From assembly GCA_031254175.1 (NCBI GenBank), contig JAIRUY010000257.1, positions 1 through 5,152 of the forward strand: DNA of 5,152 nucleotides. The letters run 5' to 3'. The notes beneath the pieces were generated by a model. It made no database searches, was not told where the DNA came from, and worked only from the letters and a program-made list of their open reading frames with translations. This stretch comes from Treponema sp. (GTDB lineage Bacteria; Spirochaetota; Spirochaetia; Treponematales; Breznakiellaceae). Within the stretch, counting starts at the first letter, position 1. Each line of letters opens with the position of its first letter. Shown here in pieces: positions 1 through 5,152 of the stretch. The translations under genes and the position numbers were made by a program.

Positions 1-639
1 AACAGGGAAGAAGACAGTCTTCGCTGGGCAGCGGAAATCGCTTCCAGATTTCCGGATGATCGCTGGCAGGAATTTATTCTTGCGGCAGTAAACAATCGAG
101 TTACAAGATTCATACGGGAAGGCAAAACAAATGAAGCCAGAAATTTTCTGGAAATTTATAAAACCAATATTTTGTATGCAAATTACTCACAGCTGGATTC
201 AATCATTACTGACGCGGAGCTGTTACGAAGCGCCAATCAAATCCTCGCTGCCGCTGACGGCGATGCTGTTGTTAATGCCATTGTTAATGCGCGCAGCAGC
301 GGTAAAATTACTGAAAGACGTGCAGCAGAACTGATTACTTTTGCAGTTCAAAAATCAGCGGCCATTCTCTGTGCGGCTCCTGCCAGAGACTGGCGCGCAG
401 CTATTCGATATATAGAAAACGCACTTTCCCGTTTTGGCGCAAACCGTGAACTGGAGCAAGCCTTGAGAACCTACCGGAACAATCTGGCGGTCGAATACCA
501 CAATCGTTTTGCCGCCGAATGGAACAACAGAAATTATGAGGCAGCGGAACGCATCCTGAACGAAGGTCTTGCCGAGTTCCCTGCAGACCGCCAGCTGTTA
601 GCTAACAGGGATATTGTCATCAGACATAATTCGCGTTAA
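1..639 (+). CDS. TPR-like alpha-helical protein, C-terminal 212 residues (5' end outside window)
   Basis: The reading frame is open from base 1 without a stop until TAA at 637-639, so the gene starts upstream of the window; a TTG at 172 that could be taken as a start lies inside this longer frame. The visible part is rich in Ala, Arg, Glu and Leu with the periodicity of paired amphipathic helices and no membrane segment. A motif of the form [SA]-[RE]-F-[PG]-x-[DN]-R recurs three times, at visible residues 15-21, 143-149 and 191-197. At least one copy sits directly after a classic TPR helix (YEAAERILNEGLAEFP, 179-194). This suggests tetratricopeptide-type repeats, usually protein-protein interaction scaffolds. 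No catalytic motif is visible and the N-terminus, where a signal peptide or second domain would lie, is missing. The gene converges on the hydratase gene and shares stop-codon bases with it. The TPR-like fold is fairly likely; the specific function is unknown. Confidence 0.8.
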   Translation, partial: NREEDSLRWAAEIASRFPDDRWQEFILAAVNNRVTRFIREGKTNEARNFLEIYKTNILYANYSQLDSIITDAELLRSANQILAAADGDAVVNAIVNARSSGKITERRAAELITFAVQKSAAILCAAPARDWRAAIRYIENALSRFGANRELEQALRTYRNNLAVEYHNRFAAEWNNRNYEAAERILNEGLAEFPADRQLLANRDIVIRHNSR

Positions 640-643
640 CGCG
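632..643. other. 12-bp perfect palindrome holding two interlocked convergent stop codons
   Basis: CGCGTTAACGCG is its own reverse complement. The rightward TPR-like gene stops with TAA at 637-639 and the leftward hydratase gene stops with TAA read from 638-636, so the two genes overlap by three bases and both end in CGT-TAA (Arg-stop). The palindrome could form only a 4-bp stem with a TTAA loop and has no T-run on either side, so I do not call it an intrinsic terminator. Its symmetry follows partly from both genes ending with the same Arg codon and stop. Confidence 0.85.
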
Positions 644-2918
644 CATAATAATTAATCAAACAGCCGTCAATCAGTATCTGCCTTTCGGCATCTGTAAGCT
701 CTCCCAGCATAGCCTGTATTTCCGTAACGGCATCTCCCAGAACAAAACCGCGGATTTTTTCATGTTTTTCCTGCACAGCCTTTTTAATATCCGGAAAGAA
801 AATGAAATCCCCGTTTGCAAATGCTTTGTCATCTGTTACCAAAAACGGCAGAATGCCCCAGTTAATCAGATTTGAGCGGTAACGTTTTGTCGCGTATTCC
901 AAAGCAAGATTCGCCGATGCGCCAAGCACACGCTGGCATGAAGCCGCCTGCTCTCTGGCTGAACCATCGCCCGGTTTGCGCGCAAAGATTGAGCTGCCAA
1001 TGCCGATGCCGGAAAGAGTAATTCCTGAACAGCCTTCAATCTTTTGGATTTTTTCCAGCATTGATTTCAAATCACCATGAGCCGCTTCTGTGTTTCTCTG
1101 TTTTTCAAGAGCCTGCACCTCTTTTGCACGCTGCACGTAACCCGGGTCTTTGCGGCTTAAAGTAAACTCCGCAAGCTTCAAAGGATTGGATCTGTATGAT
1201 GAAGTTTCCCCTGACGGAATAAGCTCATCGGTGGTTGTAACAGGGTCAGTTATGAAACTTACAATTTTTATTAACAGATTATCAGGCAAGGCAGGCATTT
1301 TCGGCCAGTCTTTTATGTTGGGACCGAAAACAAGTTCCTTTTCAGGCATCGGCCTGCCCATTCCGTCATAAACACGTTTATCATAAATTGTCCTGTCAAA
1401 AAAGAATTTATATTTTCCGAATTTTACATCAATGTCCGTTGCGGCGGTAATTTTTCCGCCGTTAACCGCTGTGGCGGCAATGGAACGCGCATCCATCAGC
1501 GCGACACAGGCAATCTGCCCGTCATTCGGCTTTGAGCCTTCACGGTTCGGAAAGTTGCGTGTAACATGGCGGACAGACAGCTCGTTATTTGCGGGCGTAT
1601 CGCCGGCGCCGAAACACGGGCCGCAGAAGGCCTCTCTGACAAGAATGCCGGCTTTCATCATAGTTTCAACAGCGCCGTTTTTTACAAGCTCAAGATATGT
1701 GCTCTGGCTTTCCGGATATACGCTCATGGAAAAATTACCATTGCCTGTAGAAGCGCCTTTGCCTTCATTAAAACTCTTTATAACATCAGTCACTGCCATT
1801 ATATTTTCAAAAATGCCGCCTGAGCAGCCGGCGACAATTGCCTGCTCTGCCCATATTCCGCCGTCACGGCGCTTTATCCCAAGGTTAAGTTTTATACCGG
1901 AACTTTTATTCTCTTCTTCGATCTTTGCGAAAATATCTTTTGCGTTATTCTGCAATTCTTTTACCGTATACACATTACTCGGATGAAACGGCAGGGCGAT
2001 ACACGACTCAATCGCGGAAAGATCAACCGTAATAAATCCGTCATAGTAAGCGGCGCCGGAGCATTTTAATTCCCTGTAATCACTTTCTCTGCCCCGCAGA
2101 TTAAGATATGTTTTCACCTCTTCGTCTGTCTTCCATATAGAAGACCAGCAGGTAGTTTCGGTAGTCATCACATCAATACCGTTACGAAAATCCACAGACA
2201 GTTTAGAAATACCTTCTCCGACAAACTCCATCACCTTGTTTTTTACATAACCGTTTTTGAACACTGCACCTATGATTGCAAGCGCGACATCCTGCGGGCC
2301 TACTCCGGTTGACGGCTCTCCTTTAAGATAGACTCCAACCACCTGCGGATAGTTTATATCATAGGTTCTGCCAGCAAGCTGTTTTGCAAGCTCGCCTCCT
2401 CCTTCGCCGACTGCCATCGTTCCCAGTGCGCCGTAACGGGTGTGGCTGTCAGAACCAAGAATCATTTTTCCGCAGCCTGCCATCATTTCACGGTTATAAC
2501 TATGAATTACCGCAAGATGCGGCGGAACATATATGCCGCCGTATTTTTGCGCCGCACTAAGGGCGAATACATGATCGTCCTGATTGATTGTTCCTCCTAC
2601 CGCGCATAAACTGTTGTGGCAGTTGGTCAGCACATAGGGCATCGGGAACTTATCCATGCCGCTGGCGCGGGCAGTTTGAATAATTCCGACATAGGTAATG
2701 TCATGGGAAGTCAGAGAATCAAATTTCAGGCAGAGGTTAGACTCATTGCCGCTGTTGTTATGGGCGGCAAGAATTCCGTACGAAATTGTCCCCTTACGGC
2801 CTTCTTCTTTAGAAATCAGGAAGCCGAGCTGCTTCAGTTTTTTTTCAGCATCTGCATCATCCGGTATTATTTGCGAGCCGTTAACAAGCCATGCTCCATT
2901 GTCGTATAGTTTGATCAT
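636..2918 (-). CDS. Aconitase-superfamily hydratase (aconitate hydratase-like, about 760 aa)
   Basis: This is a full-length [4Fe-4S] dehydratase of the aconitase superfamily, probably cytoplasmic and probably interconverting citrate and isocitrate through cis-aconitate; another 2- or 3-hydroxyacid substrate is possible. Numbering from ATG 2918: Asp115-His116 fit the catalytic Asp-His pair, DSHT is at 157-160 followed by a Gly-rich GALGTMAVGEGGGE stretch, the cluster cysteines are C365 (in AGCSGG) and C432/C435 (in FCGPCFG), the substrate arginines R454 and R459 lie in TRNFPNR, TTTDELIPSGETSSYR carries R576, and GDGSAREQAA (650-659) carries the catalytic serine S653 and R655 in the C-terminal swivel domain. 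All four substrate arginines of mitochondrial aconitase thus have counterparts. The usual CTN after the first cysteine is replaced by CSG, typical of a divergent subfamily (E. coli YbhJ is a comparable paralogue type). A TTG at 2936 in the same frame is less likely as start, because it lies within the -10 box; ATG 2918 has GGGG six bases upstream. The gene appears monocistronic. Confidence 0.93.
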   Translation of the reverse strand: MIKLYDNGAWLVNGSQIIPDDADAEKKLKQLGFLISKEEGRKGTISYGILAAHNNSGNESNLCLKFDSLTSHDITYVGIIQTARASGMDKFPMPYVLTNCHNSLCAVGGTINQDDHVFALSAAQKYGGIYVPPHLAVIHSYNREMMAGCGKMILGSDSHTRYGALGTMAVGEGGGELAKQLAGRTYDINYPQVVGVYLKGEPSTGVGPQDVALAIIGAVFKNGYVKNKVMEFVGEGISKLSVDFRNGIDVMTTETTCWSSIWKTDEEVKTYLNLRGRESDYRELKCSGAAYYDGFITVDLSAIESCIALPFHPSNVYTVKELQNNAKDIFAKIEEENKSSGIKLNLGIKRRDGGIWAEQAIVAGCSGGIFENIMAVTDVIKSFNEGKGASTGNGNFSMSVYPESQSTYLELVKNGAVETMMKAGILVREAFCGPCFGAGDTPANNELSVRHVTRNFPNREGSKPNDGQIACVALMDARSIAATAVNGGKITAATDIDVKFGKYKFFFDRTIYDKRVYDGMGRPMPEKELVFGPNIKDWPKMPALPDNLLIKIVSFITDPVTTTDELIPSGETSSYRSNPLKLAEFTLSRKDPGYVQRAKEVQALEKQRNTEAAHGDLKSMLEKIQKIEGCSGITLSGIGIGSSIFARKPGDGSAREQAASCQRVLGASANLALEYATKRYRSNLINWGILPFLVTDDKAFANGDFIFFPDIKKAVQEKHEKIRGFVLGDAVTEIQAMLGELTDAERQILIDGCLINYYAR

Positions 2919-2935
2919 AATGTACCCCAAAGTCA

Positions 2936-2965
2936 ATTATAACATAAAACACATCCTTAGGTCAC
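2936..2965 (-). promoter_or_regulatory. Likely sigma70-type promoter of the hydratase gene
   Basis: On the minus strand a perfect TATAAT lies at 2941-2936, with GTGACC (4 of 6 matches to TTGACA) at 2965-2960 and an 18-base spacer. Transcription would start near 2930, just before the GGGG at 2928-2925 that serves as a plausible Shine-Dalgarno six bases from ATG 2918. The 5' leader would be only about 12 bases, leaving no room for a riboswitch. The -10 box is strong and the -35 box mediocre, so an activator or sequence-specific factor may contribute; no clear operator is visible. Confidence 0.55.
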
Positions 2966-2975
2966 CGGCAGATAA

Positions 2976-3005
2976 TTGGAAAATAACAGTAGACGGTTTC
3001 ACAAT
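2976..3005 (+). promoter_or_regulatory. Weak candidate promoter for the LRR gene
   Basis: TTGGAA (2976-2981, 4 of 6) and CACAAT (3000-3005, 4 of 6) are 18 bases apart, which would start transcription near 3012, between the GTG at 3009 and the ATG at 3027. This would favour the ATG as the start. An overlapping alternative, TTCACA at 2998-3003, is a better -35 but has only a poor -10 (TGTACT). Neither is convincing, and such matches occur by chance in AT-rich DNA. Confidence 0.22.
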
Positions 3006-3026
3006 TGAGTGCTTAAATTATGTACT

Positions 3027-4742
3027 ATGGAAGAACTTGACCTGCACTGGGTAAAAGAAGACAAAGACCTTGGGATTGCCTCTGAAGGCGTATTATGCAA
3101 GGACATGGATGATATAATCAGACGCATCTCCGAAGTAAAAGACACAGTAAAAAAAATTAATCTGGATAACCAGCGTGCCCTTAAGCAGATACCCGGCATA
3201 TTAAATGAATGTAAACAGCTTGAAGATTTAAACATCTCGCACACAAGCATCAATGAAATCCCCGAATTTTTATTTGCCATGCCGAATCTGCGTTTTCTTT
3301 CCTGCCGCTGCAGTGAACTTACGCAGTTTCCAAAAAATATTTCAAAAGCGGAAAAACTTGAAAAATTGAATTTCAGGGTAAACAAAGATTGTTCTTTCCC
3401 AAAAGAAATATCCTCAATACAAAGTTTAAAAAAAATAGCTGTGGATTTATATTCCTCCGCTTCTTCACTGCCGGAAGATTTGGGGAATTTGAAAAATCTT
3501 GAAAGTTTTAACCTGTTTATAAAATATGATGAAGGCGCTGTTCCTGCCCTGCCGTCTTCGTTTAACGATCATCCGGCGCTGAAGAAAATAAATATTAACG
3601 ACCCTTTTCACAAATACCGCAAAAGTTTTGCTCTGGAAAAGACAATACAGATACTCTCCTCTTGTCATGGACTGGAATCCCTAAAACTTTCCGGCTTGGC
3701 GGTTGGCACAGAACATCAAAACCTTTCCAGGCTCTCTGAGCTGAAAAAGCTGGAACTGCGGCACTTGTTTATAGAGGGAAATATTTTTGATTCGATAACT
3801 GAGTTGCATAATCTAGAAGAGCTGTTTATATTTGGAAGCGAATTCAGGATAACAGAAATACCGGATATGTTCTCGAATATGAACAATTTACGGGTATTTT
3901 CATTTGCGGGTAACATGGTGCTTGATCTTCCTCCGTCATTTTACAGCCTTGCAAATCTTACAACCATGGAAATCGGCAGCACAGGAATTTCCGCATTGGA
4001 CAATAAAATTGAAAATCTGAAAAACCTTGAAAGTCTCCATATTTATGACAATATTCTTGAAAGATTGCCTTCTGCGGTTTTTGCCTTGCCTAACTTAAAA
4101 ATCCTTAATATAGATGAAAATATTTTTAATAAAAATGAAATTGCGGCAATAAATGAAACAATAAAAGCTCTTGCCCAAAAAGGCCGCAAGATAGAGTTTT
4201 CATCCGACGGACAGGGTCATCGTCAAATGGTCAAGAGACTGCGCGCACTCAAAAATATTGAAGAAATGGACATTGCGGTTTATGCCAAATATTGCCATGC
4301 GGCAATAAATGAAAATCCGTTTGCGCTTAAATATATCAACAATAATAAATTACATGACACAAAGTTATATGCTGAATTTTGCATAGCTGCTTTAAGAAAA
4401 ACATGCCTTGCCATGGATAATATAAATTACGATTTGCTTGGTAAAACTTTTTATTTTCCCGTCTGCATGGAAGCTGCAAGAAACCAAGACATTACAAATG
4501 TATTTCATTTAATAAAAGACAATTTATTAACAGAAGAGGAATACATTCAGGTCTGTATTGAAGCCGCTCTTCACAACAGAAATGCAGATTTCCTCAATAA
4601 AATAAATAAATCCCGTTTCAACCGTGATGTATATGAACGCATCTGCTGGATAGCTGTATTGCATTATCCGCCTGTAATTACCAAAATGGAAAATCCCACA
4701 AAGGAACTCCATGACCTTGCGGTAAAACGCAGCCGCAAATAA
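3027..4742 (+). CDS. Leucine-rich repeat protein with C-terminal DUF4116-like helical repeats (571 aa)
   Basis: The protein has two repeat halves. Numbering from ATG 3027, residues ~40-384 hold about 14 leucine-rich repeats of 22-27 residues (for example CKQLEDLNISHTSINEIPEF and LKNLESLHIYDNILERLPSA), of the L-x2-L-x2-L...-[IL]-P type that builds a curved solenoid for binding partners. Residues ~415-562 hold five ~30-residue helical repeats, each with Y-x3-C-x2-A, similar to DUF4116 repeats (C-x-E-A-[AV]). No signal peptide, lipobox, sorting signal or membrane helix is seen, so it is probably cytoplasmic. No enzymatic motif is visible. ATG 3027 is preferred over GTG 3009, which immediately follows an in-frame TGA at 3006-3008; neither has a clear Shine-Dalgarno, so the start is uncertain by 18 bases. 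The gene looks AT-richer than the hydratase gene. It runs divergently from the hydratase gene and codirectionally with lepA, 52 bases away. Role unknown; a protein-interaction function is inferred. Confidence 0.88.
   Translation: MEELDLHWVKEDKDLGIASEGVLCKDMDDIIRRISEVKDTVKKINLDNQRALKQIPGILNECKQLEDLNISHTSINEIPEFLFAMPNLRFLSCRCSELTQFPKNISKAEKLEKLNFRVNKDCSFPKEISSIQSLKKIAVDLYSSASSLPEDLGNLKNLESFNLFIKYDEGAVPALPSSFNDHPALKKININDPFHKYRKSFALEKTIQILSSCHGLESLKLSGLAVGTEHQNLSRLSELKKLELRHLFIEGNIFDSITELHNLEELFIFGSEFRITEIPDMFSNMNNLRVFSFAGNMVLDLPPSFYSLANLTTMEIGSTGISALDNKIENLKNLESLHIYDNILERLPSAVFALPNLKILNIDENIFNKNEIAAINETIKALAQKGRKIEFSSDGQGHRQMVKRLRALKNIEEMDIAVYAKYCHAAINENPFALKYINNNKLHDTKLYAEFCIAALRKTCLAMDNINYDLLGKTFYFPVCMEAARNQDITNVFHLIKDNLLTEEEYIQVCIEAALHNRNADFLNKINKSRFNRDVYERICWIAVLHYPPVITKMENPTKELHDLAVKRSRK
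3144..4178 (+). repeat. Coding repeat: about 14 tandem leucine-rich repeats
   Basis: Successive units open with an L-x2-L core and most close with a P-x-x-[FILV] turn: NLDNQRALKQIP, CKQLEDLNI, MPNLRFLSC, AEKLEKLNF, IQSLKKIAV, LKNLESFNL, HPALKKINI, CHGLESLKL, LSELKKLEL, LHNLEELFI, MNNLRVFSF, LANLTTMEI, LKNLESLHI, LPNLKILNI. A longer, less regular stretch after the seventh unit (GTG-based residues ~198-218) interrupts the solenoid with FHKYRKSFALEKTIQILSS, a likely helical insertion. The repeats have diverged at DNA level, so this is an old array, not a recent expansion; LKNLES occurs twice verbatim in the protein. Confidence 0.85.
4281..4712 (+). repeat. Coding repeat: five Y-x3-C-x2-A helical repeats (DUF4116-like)
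   Basis: Numbering from ATG 3027, tyrosines at 419, 448, 476, 506 and 536 are each followed four residues later by cysteine (423, 452, 480, 510, 540) and then by alanine three residues further on (426, 455, 483, 513, 543). Cysteine spacing is 29, 28, 30 and 30 residues. Each unit reads as two short helices, for example YIQVCIEAALHNRNADFLNK. The look of C-[IM]-E-A-[AV] followed by a hydrophobic second helix recalls DUF4116 repeats, but the family assignment is by eye only. Confidence 0.75.
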
Positions 4743-4748
4743 AGCGGC
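4732..4748 (+). terminator. Small stem-loop at the end of the LRR gene, weak terminator candidate
   Basis: GCCGC at 4732-4736 and GCGGC at 4744-4748 form a perfect 5-bp GC stem with a 7-base loop that contains the TAA stop of the LRR gene. There is no T-run after the stem; the next bases are AGAAACACAC, so efficient Rho-independent termination is doubtful. It could instead be a 3'-end stabilising structure or chance. Confidence 0.25.
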
Positions 4749-4758
4749 AGAAACACAC

Positions 4759-4787
4759 TTGAGGTTTTTGCCTGATCTTGTTATATT
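4759..4787 (+). promoter_or_regulatory. Likely sigma70-type promoter of lepA
   Basis: TTGAGG at 4759-4764 (4 of 6 matches to TTGACA) and TATATT at 4782-4787 (5 of 6 matches to TATAAT) are separated by exactly 17 bases. Transcription would start at about 4793-4795, that is at or within two bases of the lepA ATG. This matches the absence of any Shine-Dalgarno sequence before that ATG. Confidence 0.55.
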
Positions 4788-4794
4788 GAAATCA

Positions 4795-5152
4795 ATGACA
4801 CAGAAAACAAGAAATTTCTGCATTATTGCGCATATTGATCATGGCAAGTCAACGCTTGCCGACAGATTGATTCAAAAAGCAAATCTTGTAGATGATCGCA
4901 ACTTTCAAAATCAGATACTCGATAACATGGACATTGAGCGCGAACGGGGCATTACGATAAAAAGTCAGGCGGTTACGATTCCATATACAGCGGCGGACGG
5001 ACAGGAGTACAAACTTAATCTTGTTGATACCCCCGGACATGTTGATTTTAGTTATGAAGTCAGCCGCGCCATCAATTCCTGTGAAGGCGCTTTGTTGCTC
5101 GTGGATGCGACACAGGGAGTTCAGGCGCAGACGCTTTCAAATATGTATCTTG
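4795..5152 (+). CDS. lepA: Elongation factor 4 (LepA), N-terminal 119 residues (3' end outside window)
   Basis: LepA/EF-4 is a ribosome-associated translational GTPase of the EF-G-like family, linked to back-translocation and to ribosome assembly; full proteins are about 600 residues, so about one fifth is visible here. The G-domain motifs are intact: G1 AHIDHGKST at residues 12-20, the switch I block MDIERERGITIKSQ at 45-58 with the conserved Thr54, and G3 DTPGH at 78-82 with the catalytic His82, followed by VDFSYEVSRA. The MDIERERGITIK plus DTPGHVDFSYEVSR combination distinguishes LepA from EF-Tu, EF-G and TypA. The ATG at 4795 puts the protein start six to seven residues before NFCIIAHIDHGKS, as in other LepA proteins; a TTG three codons upstream would overlap the -10 box. 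No Shine-Dalgarno precedes the ATG. It follows the LRR gene by 52 bases in the same direction but has a promoter of its own. Confidence 0.97.
   Translation, partial: MTQKTRNFCIIAHIDHGKSTLADRLIQKANLVDDRNFQNQILDNMDIERERGITIKSQAVTIPYTAADGQEYKLNLVDTPGHVDFSYEVSRAINSCEGALLLVDATQGVQAQTLSNMYL

Noticed and set aside
172..174. TTG as a possible start of the TPR-like protein
   Set aside because: The same frame is open to base 1 with compatible helical sequence (including an upstream copy of the repeated motif), and no ribosome binding site precedes the TTG.
131..334. ATG-initiated 67-codon frame near the left edge
   Set aside because: It is out of frame with the longer open frame 1-639, which has regular helical-repeat character.
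1432..1986. Plus-strand open frame of 184 codons inside the hydratase gene
   Set aside because: It lies antisense to the strongly conserved hydratase coding sequence, has no recognisable protein features, and long antisense frames are expected opposite such genes.
2934..2936. TTG as the start of the hydratase gene
   Set aside because: It overlaps the proposed TATAAT box and has no Shine-Dalgarno at proper distance, whereas ATG 2918 has GGGG six bases upstream and gives the expected MIKLYDNGAWLVNG-type N-terminus.
2698..3054. Plus-strand open frame running from the hydratase 5' end across the divergent region into the LRR gene
   Set aside because: Most of it is antisense to the hydratase gene and its end overlaps the LRR start in another frame; no ribosome binding site or domain supports it.
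2999..3385. Minus-strand open frame of 128 codons opposite the LRR gene
   Set aside because: Its sequence is the Ser/Phe-rich shadow typical of the complement of Lys/Glu/Leu-rich repeat codons; no protein family is recognised.
4527..4823. Minus-strand open frame covering the LRR 3' end and lepA start
   Set aside because: It overlaps two well-supported plus-strand genes and the lepA promoter, with no independent evidence.
1..5152. CRISPR array, tRNA or rRNA gene, insertion sequence ends, toxin-antitoxin or defence system
   Set aside because: I saw no direct DNA repeats with spacers, cloverleaf-like segments, transposase motifs or terminal inverted repeats; nearly all bases belong to four conventional genes.

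Overview
The window reads as ordinary chromosomal sequence of a host-associated or anaerobic bacterium. The best guess is a Treponema-like spirochaete. That rests on the feel of the LepA N-terminus, the TPR-type lipoprotein/assembly-style helical protein and the clostridial/spirochaetal type of aconitase-family hydratase; no database search was possible, so the lineage is tentative.

Layout, left to right. (1) The 3' part of a plus-strand gene for an alpha-helical, TPR-like protein runs from the window edge to 639. (2) A complete minus-strand gene for a 760-residue aconitase-superfamily hydratase lies at 2918..636. Its stop codon interlocks with that of gene 1: the two convergent stops share a TTAA core inside the palindrome CGCGTTAACGCG, so there is no intergenic space for a terminator. 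(3) A divergent promoter region of about 100 bases (2919-3026) holds a good minus-strand -10 box for the hydratase and only a weak candidate promoter for the rightward gene. (4) A plus-strand gene (3027..4742) encodes a two-part repeat protein: about 14 leucine-rich repeats, then five ~30-residue helical repeats, each with the pattern Y-x3-C-x2-A, resembling DUF4116 repeats. (5) A 52-base gap carries a well-formed sigma70-type promoter. (6) The 5' part of lepA (elongation factor 4) runs from 4795 to the right edge.

The genes do not form an obvious pathway. The hydratase is probably central metabolism, LepA is a translation GTPase, and the two repeat proteins are probably protein-protein interaction scaffolds. 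The hydratase and the LRR gene are divergent, and lepA appears to have its own promoter, so three or four independent transcription units are likely.

The most noteworthy items are the LRR plus Y-x3-C-x2-A repeat protein, the degenerate first iron-sulfur ligand motif of an otherwise complete aconitase active site, the interlocked convergent stops, and the lepA promoter placed so that its transcript would be leaderless or nearly so. I see no RNA genes, CRISPR array, insertion sequence or defence/mobile system here, and I do not claim a new biological system.
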